DNA of 64,000 nucleotides from an uncultured Flavobacteriales bacterium. GTDB taxonomy: Bacteria > Bacteroidota > Bacteroidia > Flavobacteriales_G > Salibacteraceae. Shown here piece after piece: positions 54,129-63,540 of the stretch (its first letter is position 1; each line of letters opens with the position of its first letter). The position numbers and the translations under genes were made by a program. The notes under the pieces are model-generated. The model worked only from the letters and a program-made list of their open reading frames with translations, was not told the origin of the DNA and ran no database searches. Where the stretch lies: positions 62,001 to 126,000 of the forward strand of contig CALSPD010000014.1 in the NCBI GenBank assembly GCA_943788145.1. The letters are read 5' to 3'.

Positions 54129-55301
54129 ATGACCTTCGAACAACTTAAACTTTCCAAAAACCTTCAACAAACGTTAGCTGAGCAGGGTTACAACAAGCCT
54201 TATCCCATACAGGTGCAGGCCATTCCCGCCATTTTACAACGAAAAGATGTATTGGGAATAGCACAAACAGGTTCTGGAAAAACGGCCGGCTATGTGTTGC
54301 CAATTCTGAGTTTACTCGAAAAAGCTGAGTTGGGAAAAAACCGACACATCGATGCGCTTATTGTCGTTCCGACACGCGAGTTAGCCGTTCAAGTTCAAGA
54401 GGTGGTGAAAATTTTCGCACAAGGATTAAATGCCCCGATGAAGTCAATGGCAGTTTTCGGTGGTGTGTCCATCAATCCTCAAATGATTGGCATGCAAGGC
54501 GTTCGCATCTTGGTTGCGACTCCCGGTCGATTGATCGAATTGGTTGAATCAAAAGCCATGAGTCTCGCGGAAATCAAAATGTTGGTTTTGGATGAAGCCG
54601 ATAAAATGCTCAACCTCGGATTTGAAGAGGAAATGAAGAAAATCTTATCGTTTTTACCTAAAAAGCGTCAAAACTTACTCTTTTCAGCCACTCTAAGTCC
54701 AGAATTGAAGGAAATTCAACAAATGATGTTGGACAATCCCGAGGTGATAAAAGTCGAGGCTGAAACCGAAAACATCGAGTTGATTCAACAAACGGCCTAT
54801 CATGTTTTGGATGAAAAGAAAGGACCACTTTTGCGCTATTTGATCTTGTCGGGCAACTTCAATCAAGTGCTCATCTTCACATCATCGGTTTACAAAGCCG
54901 ATCAAGTGGCCGACAAACTCGCTAAACACGGCATTGACGCACGCGCCACCCACAGCAAGAAAAGCCATAAAGCTAGAACAGAGGCCTTGCGAGACTTCAA
55001 GTCAGGAGACCTTCGCGTGTTGGTTGCAACCGATTTGCTTTCACGGGGTATCGACATTGAGTTTTTGCCCTATGTCATCAACTATGAATTGCCACGTTCG
55101 CCAAAAGATTACATCCATCGAATCGGAAGAACGGGTCGGGCCGAATCACCAGGTGAAGCCATTTCGTTTATCACGCCCGAAGATTTACACCATTTTAAAA
55201 TCATACAGAAAAAGATGGGAAAATGGGTGAAACTCACCTATACAGAGGATATGGACCTCACCCCGCCCCCTCCTAAATATACCTTGACCAAAGAAGAATA
55301 A
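54129..55301 (+). CDS. DEAD-box ATP-dependent RNA helicase (RhlE-like)
   Basis: A 390-residue helicase with all motifs: Q motif (YPIQVQAIPAI), motif I AQTGSGKT, Ia VPTRELAVQV, II DEADKML, III SATL, IV (QVLIFTSSVYKADQV), V (VLVATDLLSRGIDIE) and VI (YIHRIGRTGRA). The short Lys/Pro-poor C-terminus fits the RhlE group used in ribosome assembly and cold response. It is intact and lies between two members of the repeat-protein cluster, with which it has no evident link. Its TAA stop is directly followed by the T-run of promoter copy B. Confidence 0.93.
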   Translation: MTFEQLKLSKNLQQTLAEQGYNKPYPIQVQAIPAILQRKDVLGIAQTGSGKTAGYVLPILSLLEKAELGKNRHIDALIVVPTRELAVQVQEVVKIFAQGLNAPMKSMAVFGGVSINPQMIGMQGVRILVATPGRLIELVESKAMSLAEIKMLVLDEADKMLNLGFEEEMKKILSFLPKKRQNLLFSATLSPELKEIQQMMLDNPEVIKVEAETENIELIQQTAYHVLDEKKGPLLRYLILSGNFNQVLIFTSSVYKADQVADKLAKHGIDARATHSKKSHKARTEALRDFKSGDLRVLVATDLLSRGIDIEFLPYVINYELPRSPKDYIHRIGRTGRAESPGEAISFITPEDLHHFKIIQKKMGKWVKLTYTEDMDLTPPPPKYTLTKEE

Positions 55302-55319
55302 GTTTTTTTTCAGATCGCG

Positions 55320-55347
55320 TAGGGGTAAATGATTTTACAATTGTCAT
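55320..55347 (+). promoter_or_regulatory. Candidate ECF promoter, copy B
   Basis: Begins TAGGGGTAAA and ends CAATTGTCAT, 20 nt before the head-GIN ATG (55368). A run of eight T (55303-55310) ends 9 nt before it, the same distance as in copy A. It matches copy A in 24 of 28 positions. It likely drives the head-GIN, second repeat-protein and TonB-receptor genes, which have no other such element between them. Confidence 0.65.
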
Positions 55348-55367
55348 AGAGGTATAAAACAAAATAA

Positions 55368-56105
55368 ATGAAAACTTCAAACACCCTACTCTTTTCCATC
55401 GCACTCAGCGCACTTGCTTTAGCATCCACTTCATGCGGTAAAGACCACTGGCCAAATTGCATCAAGGCCAACAAGAAAAACGCCACTGAAACTCGAAGCC
55501 TTGAAAACTTTACAGAAATTCAGTTGGACGGCAGCGGTGATGTCTATTTATATCAACTCACCGATTCTTCCCTGCCTACGGTCGAAATTGAAACCAGTGA
55601 AAATGTTATGGATCGCGTGACTACTGAGGTTAAAGGAAACAAATTGGTCTTATCTACCGAATGCATTCGTGGCACTTACGACTTAACCTACACCATTCGC
55701 GTTGCCGACTTAAGCAAAGTGAAAATATCCGGATCGGGAAACGTAACTACCATGACTCCATTCAACTTGAACGATGTCAATCTTGAAATTGACGGCAGTG
55801 GTAACATGGATTTTGAAACAGACGCGACAAATGTAGCCTGCCATATCAGTGGCAGCGGAAATATCGAATTGGACGGAACGTGCGATGACCTCGATCTTGA
55901 AATTGACGGAAGCGGAGACATTCACGCCTTCGACATGCCAACAACCGATTGCTTCATCAACATCAGCGGAAGTGGAAACTGTGAGGTTTATGTGAACGGG
56001 ATTCTGAACGTCACCGTGAGCGGAAGTGGCGATGTCATTTATGACGGAACTCCAACCGAATTCAGTACAAACAGCAGCGGATCCGGAACGGTAAGAAAGC
56101 GCTAA
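55368..56105 (+). CDS. Head-GIN (DUF2807) lipoprotein
   Basis: A 245-residue lipoprotein (SIALSALALASTSC) of the head-GIN/DUF2807 family. The opening TETRSLENFTEIQLDGSGDVYLYQ is typical and the body is a beta-helix of short repeats with ISGSGN or IDGSGD turns (VKISGSGNVTT, CHISGSGNIELDG, LEIDGSGDIHAF). Intact. First gene after promoter copy B, so it is probably a main output of the sigma factor. It is a distant paralogue of the head-GIN protein at 38.5 kb. Function unknown, possibly a structural or binding protein at the surface. Confidence 0.88.
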   Translation: MKTSNTLLFSIALSALALASTSCGKDHWPNCIKANKKNATETRSLENFTEIQLDGSGDVYLYQLTDSSLPTVEIETSENVMDRVTTEVKGNKLVLSTECIRGTYDLTYTIRVADLSKVKISGSGNVTTMTPFNLNDVNLEIDGSGNMDFETDATNVACHISGSGNIELDGTCDDLDLEIDGSGDIHAFDMPTTDCFINISGSGNCEVYVNGILNVTVSGSGDVIYDGTPTEFSTNSSGSGTVRKR

Positions 56106-56170
56106 AACCTACCGCTAACCTGGGAATCATCTGGGTTGGCATTCCTATTCTCCAATAAAATACCATCATT

Positions 56171-57453
56171 ATGAAAACAAGGATATTGACCTTGCTGGCA
56201 ATCGTATTGCCTTTATTTTCCAGTATTTACGCCAACGAATCTGATAGTATAAAGACGAAAGACAGCGTTAGTACTATGCCCTTTCAATTCACCTTCATCT
56301 CGCCCATCGGCACCAATGGATTGTTGAGTTCAAAAACAACAAATTACTTGTCCGTCAATTTGATTGCAGGATATAACGGAGGCGTCAATGGCGTTGAAGT
56401 GGGAGGTTTTGCCAATGTGTTGGAATACGACATGAAGGGCAGCCAGTTTGCCGGATTTGCCAACGTAGTTCGTGGTAATGTACAAGGACTTCAGGCGGCA
56501 GGATTTTCAAACTATGCCCATGGAAACACAGACGGAATCATGCTGGCTGGGTTTACCAATCACAGCAATAAATCGTCCAACTCCTTCCAAGCCGCTGGAT
56601 TCTCCAATCAAGTATTGGGTTCGGTGAAAGGGGCGCAACTGGCTGGTTTCGCAAACTTTTGTCAAGATAGCTTGATTGGTTTTCAGGCGGCTGGATACGC
56701 CAATTATTCAGGCGATAAAACCTTGGCCATTCAAGCCGCTGGGTTTAGTAATACAGCCAAAGGCGATGTGACAGGCTCACAGATAGCAGGATTCGGTAAC
56801 GTAGCTGTGGGCGACCTACAGGGGAGTCAAATCGCTGGGTTCGGAAACGCTGCAAAAGATGTTGATGGCGCACAAATCAGTGGTTTTATCAATTTGGCCA
56901 AAACCGTTTCGGGAACACAAATCAGCCTCATCAATGTTGCCGACTCCTTTTCGCATGGTGTGCCAGTCGGATTCATCAGTTTTGTTCGATCGGGTTACCG
57001 CAATTATTCCTTTGGTGTGAACGAACTCGCGTGGGCAGAATTTCAATACCGAACAGGCACAGATCGCTTGCACAATGTATTCGCTTTAGCCCTCAACCCC
57101 ATTCCAAATACATCGAGCTGGGCATTTGGTTACGGACTTGGATCGAAGGTGTTGGACACAGAAAATCGGATGTGTTAATCGATTTGATGTCTTATCAAGT
57201 GCAAGAAAAAGAACTGTTCACCATTGCGTACAATGCTCTATACCGATTCAGCGCGCGATACGAATACCATCCTTCGGCTCAACGGTTTGCCATCTGGGGC
57301 GGACCATCGCTCAATTTACATCAAAGTTCATACACGCGAGGCGATGGAACTGCCTTCACCAGTAAGCTTTCACCCTACTCCTTACTAGAAGACAAAGGAA
57401 CTTATGTTCATTCAGAATTTTGGGTAGGCGCCCAAATCGGAGTGAGTTTCTAA
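56171..57453 (+). pseudogene. 16-residue-repeat surface protein with porin-like C-terminus, one frameshift
   Basis: A paralogue of the gene at 52105 without the STN and regulatory domains. A signal peptide (ILTLLAIVLPLFSSIYA) is followed by FTFISPIGTNGLLSSKTTNYLSVNLIAGYNGGVNGVEVGGFANV, a segment closely matching the paralogue. About twelve repeats follow (GLQAAGFSNYAHGNTD, GAQLAGFANFCQDSLI, GSQIAGFGNVAVGDLQ). The C-terminal beta-rich part (FQYRTGTDRLHNVF) loses frame near 57145-57155; a 1-nt deletion or 2-nt insertion there would explain it. The second frame continues HRKSDVLIDLMSYQVQEKELFTIAYNAL and ends FWVGAQIGVSF, like the paralogue. Corrected about 427 residues. Confidence 0.8.
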
Positions 57454-57478
57454 TCCACCAAAAAAACAAACCAACATC

Positions 57479-59818
57479 ATGAAAACACTACTTACCTCTT
57501 TGATCTTGCTATGCGCTTTCGTCAGCGTTTCGCAAGAAAATCAGCCCACGCAAACGGTCCGCGGCATCATCGTAGATCAGCAGTCTGAATCGCCCCTGAT
57601 TGGTGCTAATGTTGTCGTCATGGGCAGCGATCCCTTCCTTGGCGCTAGTACCGACCTTGACGGTAATTTCCGATTGGAAAATGTACCAACTGGACGACAA
57701 ACCTTACGCATTACCTATCTTGGATACGAGCCGCGAGAAATGCCTAACATGCTAGTCAATTCGGGCAAGGAAATGATTCTATCCATCGGTTTACAAGAGT
57801 CTTTCCAGTCGCTGGCAGAAGTAGTGATCGATGGCGAAGCCGAACGCGGTGAAAACATCAATAAAATGGCCACAGTCAGTGCGCGAACATTCTCAGTAGA
57901 AGAAACAAAACGCTATGCTGGTTCCATAGACGATCCTGCGCGTATGGCATCGAGCTATGCAGGTGTGGGTGTGGGCGTAGTAGATGGGAATAACGACCTG
58001 GTCATTCGAGGCAATTCTCCACGAGGCATGCTTTGGCGTATGGAAGGTCTAGAAATTCCCAACCCTAACCATTTTAGTTCGCAAGGCGCCAGTGGTGGAC
58101 CCATTTCTATGCTCAGCACAAACATGATGGCAAATTCTGAGTTCTTCACAGGTGCTTTCCCTGCCGAATATGGAAATGCCTATTCGGGCATTTTCGACAT
58201 CAATTTGCGCAAGGGCAACAACGAACAACGGGAATACACATTGGGGATAGGTATTCTAGGCACAGACTTGGCGGTTGAAGGGCCGTTCAGCAAAAACTAC
58301 AAAGGATCGTATTTGGTCAACTATCGCTACTCTACCCTGTCCGTGTTTAGCTTGGTAGGATTGGATATTGTTGGTGACGTCATTCCAAAGTTTCAGGACT
58401 TGAGCTACAACTTCAACCTCCCCGCAGGAAAAGCTGGAACCTTCAGCATTTTCGGGGTTTTGGGTAATGGGGTCGCCACCGAAGCCTGGGAATGGCAAGG
58501 CTTGAAATACGATGATATTTACACCACCAACATGGGCGTCACAGGGTTGAAACATACTTACCTCTTAGGTGAAAAAACCTTGATCAAAACCACCATAGCA
58601 GCGATGGGAACCGAGCGTAAATACCATGCCGACACCTACGATACAAACGATGTTTTTGTGCGAACCGACTATGAGTCTAAAATGCAAGACATGGCCATCA
58701 GAGCGAATACCACATTGAATCACAAATTCAACTCAAGACACTCGCTGCGATTGGGAGCAACTTACAACAAGCTCTTTTACGATTTCTTCGAAGAGTATTA
58801 TCACAGTGAGTTGAACAAAATGATCCGCGATCAAGACGATGCCGGCAATGCCGACCGCTTTGAAAGCTTTGCGCAATGGCAGTTTCGAGCCACAGAAAAA
58901 CTGACCTTAAACACGGGGCTACACCAGACCTGCTTCAACCTGAATCAACAAAATGTCATCGAACCGCGGGCTGGGGCTCGCTATGCACTTGGGCGTTCAA
59001 AATGGATCAATGCAGGATTTGGCATACACAGTTCAACCCACGATTTGTCGGTGTATAGCGCCAAAGCTACCTTGGCCGATGGCAGCACCTATCAGCCGAA
59101 TAAAAAGCTCGGTATGACTCGCGCTGCACACTATGTGTTGGGCTATGAACAAATGATAACGCCAAGCCTTCGAACAAAGGCGGAAGTGTATTATCAAAGC
59201 TTGTTTGATGTGCCCATCATCGACTCTGCCAACAGCAGTATATCGGGCATAAATTCTTACGATGGTTATGCCGATGTACCGATGAAAAACAATGGCACGG
59301 GTTACAATTATGGCGCTGAGCTTACCATAGAGAAATACTTCACCAACCAATGGTTTATGATGGTAACATCATCTGTCTATCAATCGAAATATGTGGCTGG
59401 CGATGGTAAGGAGCGCAACACGATGTGGAATGGCAACTATGTGAACAATTTCCAAGGCGGCAAGGAGTTTAACCTCCGCAAACCCGGTCGAGTCATCAGC
59501 GTAAGCTAAAAATTGGTGTGGGCTGGCGGTCAGCGCTATACACCTATTTTGCTAAGCGAGTCGCAGGAAGCAGGATACACCGTCCGCGACAACAACAAAA
59601 TATTTGATGAAAAAATGCCCGACTTTCTGCGACTTGATGCGCAGCTCACTTACCGCATAGATCGGCCTAAAACCACACATTCCTTTAAGATTGATGTGCA
59701 AAATGCGACCAATCGGCAGAACTATTTCAACGAGTATTACAACTCCGAAACACAAAAAATTGAACGCGCAACGCTTTTAGGGATATTACCTATCATGACG
59801 TACAAGGTGCAGTTCTGA
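57479..59818 (+). pseudogene. TonB-dependent outer-membrane receptor, in-frame TAA near the end
   Basis: A 779-codon frame with one in-frame TAA at 59507-59509. Signal peptide 1-18. A CarboxypepD-regulatory-like domain follows (TVRGIIVDQQSESPLIGANVVVMGSDPFLGASTDLDGNF, GRQTLRITYLGYEPRE), then a plug (ARMASSYAGVGVGVVDGNNDLVIRGNSPRGMLWRMEGLEIPNPNHF, EFFTGAFPAEYGNAYSGIFDINLRKG) and a beta-barrel. After GRVISVS the TAA interrupts; the same frame goes on KLVWAGGQRYTPILLSESQ to a C-terminal strand TYKVQF. As read, the barrel lacks its last five or so strands and would not insert. No SusD partner. Probably under promoter copy B. Substrate unknown. Confidence 0.88.
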
Positions 59819-60100
59819 TAGATTGCTGTTTAGTTAGGTTGAAAGCGGTATTGACTTTGGTTGATGCCGCTTTTGTTTTTAAATGTCTTATTAGTTGCTT
59901 TTACCGCAAAGGGCGCGAAGGAGACGCAGAGGAAGCTGATCGCACCAGTGGCGGTTAGGTCGAAGCAGACACGGTTCGCACATCGTCTTCGACCATGCTG
60001 CTGCGCAGAAGCTCAGACTGACGTGCCTGATGTATTCGGGCTAATTCAAAGTCCACGAGGCCTTGATTTTTTCGTTCTTTGGAACTTGTGCTGAGTTTAA

Positions 60101-60404
60101 CAAAAGGAAGATAACAATCCGTAAAAGCAAGTTTATTGTATCCTGTCCTTTTTTGATGGCAAAAAAGAACGGAAAAACCATTTTGAGCTTCAAAGGTGCT
60201 TCCTTCAGATTCTAACCGAATCTAAAGCACCGCAAGTGGTCTTGCGCTGCATGCTGATTTCCGATTCAATAGGTTGAAGGATTATGGCGATAGGTTGATT
60301 TATAAATCAAAGCTTTTAAACCTCAGCCTCGCGCAAATCGGAACGCAATTCCGCTGGACCATTGCTAGCACTGGTGAAGCTCTAACGTAACATTTATGGT
60401 TTAT
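60101..60404. repeat. 304-bp direct repeat, copy 1
   Basis: Begins at CAAAAGGAAG and ends TTTATGGTTTAT. It aligns without length change to 60622-60925 with scattered substitutions (about nine in ten bases the same by eye). It contains hairpin CTTTTTTG-ATGG-CAAAAAAG (60148-60167) and GATTC-TAACC-GAATC. Confidence 0.88.
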
Positions 60405-60469
60405 CGCTTCGATGAACGAAACAACGCAACGATTTAGGCTTGTCGCCAAATCGAAGTCCAGGAGGCCTT

Positions 60470-60587
60470 GAAGAAAATTCATCGCTTAGATGGAAGTAGC
60501 GACTTAGTGAAACTGGGAAGTTCCGCGAATAGCGGAAATCACCCAGCTGAACTTAGTCGGAACAACAGATTGCGATGAATTTTCTTC
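60470..60587. repeat. 16-bp long-range inverted repeat around nested hairpins
   Basis: GAAGAAAATTCATCGC (60470-60485) is the exact reverse complement of GCGATGAATTTTCTTC (60572-60587). Between them CTGGG and CCCAG flank a perfect TTCCGC-GAATA-GCGGAA hairpin. The whole 118 nt could fold into a nested stem. Confidence 0.85.
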
Positions 60588-60604
60588 ACAGCCTTGCCCT
60601 TTTG

Positions 60605-60630
60605 TTCCTTTTGTGGCAAGACAAAAGGAA
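60605..60630. repeat. REP-like hairpin TTCCTTTTGT-GGCAAG-ACAAAAGGAA
   Basis: Ten-base perfect arms (60605-60614 and 60621-60630) and a six-base loop. A related hairpin with loop ATGG occurs once in each 304-bp copy. Confidence 0.8.
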
Positions 60631-60925
60631 GATACGAATCCGTAATAGTATGTTTAATACATCCTGTCCTTTTTTGATGGCAAAAAAGAACGAAAAAACC
60701 ATTTTGAGCTTCAAACGTGCTTCCTTCAGATTCTAACCGAATCTAAAGCACCGCAAGTGTTCTTGCGCTTCATGCTGATTTCCGATTCAAAAGGTTGAAG
60801 GATTGCATCCGTAAATGGATTTATAACTCAAAGCTTTTAAACCTCAGCCTCGGACAAATCGGAACGCAATTCCGCTGGACCATTGCTAGCACTGGTGAAG
60901 CTCTAACGTAACATTTATGGTTTAT
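60622..60925. repeat. 304-bp direct repeat, copy 2
   Basis: The second copy of the element at 60101-60404, same length and orientation. Its left edge overlaps the REP-like hairpin at 60605-60630. Hairpin CTTTTTTG-ATGG-CAAAAAAG at 60669-60688. Confidence 0.88.
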
Positions 60926-60950
60926 AGCGCTGATGCCTTAAGCCTGATAG

Positions 60951-60964
60951 CTGACGGCTGACGG
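60951..60964. repeat. Heptamer repeat CTGACGG x2
   Basis: Two perfect CTGACGG units plus a partial third, just beyond the rseP stop codon. Same unit length as the heptamers at 46271 and 49159. Confidence 0.7.
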
Positions 60965-60971
60965 CTGATCA

Positions 60972-62312
60972 CTATTGAAACAACCTCAAAATATCGTTGC
61001 CATTGGCAAAGACCAACAGCCCTAATAACAAGATCATTCCAACTGTTTGAGCGTATTCTAAGAATTTATCTCCCGGAGATTTACCCGTGACGATTTCCCA
61101 AAGCAAGAACAACACGTGACCTCCATCCAAAGCTGGAATAGGTAGGATGTTCATAAAGGCTAGGATGAGCGATAAAAAGGCCGTCATAGACCAAAATGAC
61201 TTCCAGTCCCATGTTGGGGAAAACATGCCACCAATGGCGCCAAATCCACCAATTTTCGATGCACCCTCTTTGGTGAACACCAAACTCAAACTGGAAATGT
61301 ATTTCCCAAGGTTGTCGCCTGTTTTGATGAAGGCCGCAGGGAAGGCTTCAAAAAAGCCGTATCGGAAGGTATCTACATCTAAAAAGGCGTATTCCAGGAT
61401 GCGGAAACCAATGTGGCCGGCCGTATCAACTTGTGCCGTTTTGTTGATCACTTCATCCTTTCGGTGGATTTCCAGTTCTACGCTCTTGCCTTTGTTTTCG
61501 CGGATGATTTCAACGCCTTTTCTATAGTCATTAATCACCACACCGTTGACGGCATAAAGGCGGTCGCCCGGTTCTAAACCAATCTTTTCGGCTTCCATGC
61601 CCTTTTCTACTCCGGCCACACCCAGTGGGAAGATGGGGAAGAAAGGCGCTCGCACTTCTTCGTTCATCAAAACCGCCTGAATGGTATCTGGCAAGGTGAT
61701 GGTCAAAGTTTCGCCACCGCGCTCAAATTCAATTTGTCGCGCTTTGTTGATCAAGATGTCGCCACCAATTTCATTGAAATACTGGGCGCTGCCATCTGGA
61801 ATGGAAAGGATGCGATCGCCATCTTGGAAACCGTGTGCCACCATGACGCTGTCTGGAATGCTGCCAAAACTGTTGTTCTGTATCGGAAGGCGCTCTTCGC
61901 CCCAAACGAACAACACCATACTGTAAATTAAGAAACCTAAGATAAGGTTGACCACTACACCGCCCACCATGATGATGAGGCGCTGCCAAGCCGGCTTGCT
62001 TCTAAACTCCCAAGGCTGTGGCGGTTTTGCCAACGCTTCGGTGTCCATACTTTCATCGACCATGCCGTCAATTTGCACGTAACCTCCCATTGGGAACCAG
62101 CCGATGCCGTATTCCGTTTCGCCTCGCTTGATTTTAAACAAGGAGAAATTCATCACGTTGGGAAGTGGAAAAAGGAAGTCGAAAAAGAGGTAAAATTTCT
62201 TCACCCGCGTTTTGAACAAACGGGCTGGAATGAAGTGACCCAATTCGTGCAGGGTTACTAAAATTGATAAGCTGAGTAGCAGCTGGGCTGCTTTAATCCA
62301 AAATTCTGTCAT
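60972..62312 (-). CDS. rseP: Site-2 RIP metalloprotease RseP
   Basis: A 446-residue inner-membrane zinc protease. The first helix carries HELGH (VTLHELGHFIPARLF; His 22, Glu 23, His 26). PDZ-like domains follow (GVEKGMEAEKIGLEPGDRLYAVNGVVIND) and the third metal ligand motif is NILPIPALDGGHVLF near residue 390. RseP cuts anti-sigma factors and leftover signal peptides in the membrane. It overlaps the dxr stop by one base, so the two form an operon. It may process the FecR-type anti-sigma of this organism (inference). Confidence 0.94.
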   Translation of the reverse strand: MTEFWIKAAQLLLSLSILVTLHELGHFIPARLFKTRVKKFYLFFDFLFPLPNVMNFSLFKIKRGETEYGIGWFPMGGYVQIDGMVDESMDTEALAKPPQPWEFRSKPAWQRLIIMVGGVVVNLILGFLIYSMVLFVWGEERLPIQNNSFGSIPDSVMVAHGFQDGDRILSIPDGSAQYFNEIGGDILINKARQIEFERGGETLTITLPDTIQAVLMNEEVRAPFFPIFPLGVAGVEKGMEAEKIGLEPGDRLYAVNGVVINDYRKGVEIIRENKGKSVELEIHRKDEVINKTAQVDTAGHIGFRILEYAFLDVDTFRYGFFEAFPAAFIKTGDNLGKYISSLSLVFTKEGASKIGGFGAIGGMFSPTWDWKSFWSMTAFLSLILAFMNILPIPALDGGHVLFLLWEIVTGKSPGDKFLEYAQTVGMILLLGLLVFANGNDILRLFQ

Positions 62313-63478
62313 TATTTCTTGGTCAATTCGCGAGCAATGGCGCGCGTTTCTGAGTCTGTTTCTAAATATTCGTCCAGCGAAGGATGGGCAACAAACGAGG
62401 CCTTTTCCATCGAAGCTTCAATGATGCATTGAATGTCTAAGAACTTGATTTCATCTTTTAGGAAGGCCGCAACGGCAATTTCATTGGCTGCATTCAAAAT
62501 GCACGGCATGTTCCCTCCTCTGTCCATGGCTTCAAACGCGAGTGCAAGATTACGGAAGGTCTCGGTGTCGGGCTTTTCAAATGTGAGGGAAGGGTAATCC
62601 ATGAAGTTGAACCGCGGAAAATCACTTGATAAGCGGTTGGGATAACCCAGCGCATATTGAATGGGCAGTTTCATGTCGGGCAGTCCCATCTGCGCCTTCA
62701 TGCTGCCATCGGTAAATTGAACAATGCTGTGGATGATGCTCTGCGGATGCACGATGACATCAATTTGATCGGGCTTGAGGTTGAACAACCACTTTGCTTC
62801 GATCACTTCCAAACCTTTGTTCATGAGCGATGCCGAGTCGATGGTGATTTTGGCGCCCATTTCCCAATTGGGATGTTTTAAGGCCTGCGCCTTGGTCACT
62901 CCTTCCAGCTCTGCGCGGGTCTTTCCTCGGAAAGGACCACCCGAAGCCGTTAGGTAAATTTTTTCAATGGGGTTGTGAAACTCACCCGCCAAACATTGGA
63001 AGATGGCGCTGTGTTCCGAATCCACCGGATAAATGTTTACGCCCTTTTCGCTGGCCGCCTTGGTGACCAACTCACCAGCAACCACCAAAGTTTCTTTGTT
63101 GGCAAGGGCAATTTGCTTGCCTGCGGCAATGGCTTTGAGTGTAGGTTTTAAACCGGCAAAACCGACCATGGCTGTAAGCACCATGTCGATGTCTTCCATT
63201 TCCACCACTTGCTCGAGGGCAGCAGCGCCAGCGTAGGTCTTGATGTCGTGGCTCCAGAGGGTTTCTTTGACGTATTCGTATTTGCTTTCATCACCAATGA
63301 CAACAGCGTTGGGCTTGAAGAGCAGGGCTTGTTTGATGAGCAGATCGGCATTGAAACCGGCCGTTAACACCTCTACGCGAAAGTGCTCAGGATTATTGGC
63401 AATCACATCCAATGCCTGTGTGCCGATGGATCCTGTTGATCCACAAATTGCTATGCCTCTGCGTTTGTCTTCCGTCAT
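62312..63478 (-). CDS. dxr: 1-deoxy-D-xylulose-5-phosphate reductoisomerase
   Basis: From ATG 63478 the enzyme is 388 residues, the usual size. Motifs: RGIAICGSTGSIGTQALDVI (NADPH site), LANKETLVVAGELV, YPVDSEHSAIFQCL, LTASGGPFRGKTR, KITIDSASLMNKGLEVIEAKWLF (metal and substrate) and HPQSIIHSIVQFTDGSMKAQMG. It catalyses the second, committed step of the MEP isoprenoid pathway. An in-frame ATG at 63538 exists, but a promoter lies between it and 63478, so I favour the shorter form. Confidence 0.95.
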   Translation of the reverse strand: MTEDKRRGIAICGSTGSIGTQALDVIANNPEHFRVEVLTAGFNADLLIKQALLFKPNAVVIGDESKYEYVKETLWSHDIKTYAGAAALEQVVEMEDIDMVLTAMVGFAGLKPTLKAIAAGKQIALANKETLVVAGELVTKAASEKGVNIYPVDSEHSAIFQCLAGEFHNPIEKIYLTASGGPFRGKTRAELEGVTKAQALKHPNWEMGAKITIDSASLMNKGLEVIEAKWLFNLKPDQIDVIVHPQSIIHSIVQFTDGSMKAQMGLPDMKLPIQYALGYPNRLSSDFPRFNFMDYPSLTFEKPDTETFRNLALAFEAMDRGGNMPCILNAANEIAVAAFLKDEIKFLDIQCIIEASMEKASFVAHPSLDEYLETDSETRAIARELTKK

Positions 63479-63490
63479 TTTTTGCGCGCG

Positions 63491-63520
63491 CAAAGATGCG
63501 TGTTCGGTTTGACTTACAAA
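63491..63520 (-). promoter_or_regulatory. Primary-sigma promoter TTTG-N18-CATCTTTG for dxr
   Basis: On the minus strand TTTG (63520-63517) and CATCTTTG (63498-63491) are 18 nt apart; the -7 box differs from TAnnTTTG only in the first base. It lies 12 nt upstream of ATG 63478 and downstream of the alternative ATG, deciding the start. Confidence 0.55.
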
Positions 63521-63540
63521 CCCTTCGTTCGCATTCATTG

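Larger units (their letters stand above)
59819..60971. other. 1.15-kb gene-free region of duplicated palindromic DNA
   Basis: No reading frame here has recognisable coding features. The stretch holds two 304-bp direct copies (60101-60404, 60622-60925), a 16-bp long-range inverted repeat and several short hairpins of the form CCTTTT..GGCAA..AAAAGG. It may be extragenic repeat (REP-like) DNA. Confidence 0.8.

Noticed and set aside
59861-60094. 77-codon frame in the repeat region
   Set aside because: Lies in repeat-rich non-coding DNA, amino-acid sequence is without pattern, rich in Cys/Arg typical of chance frames.
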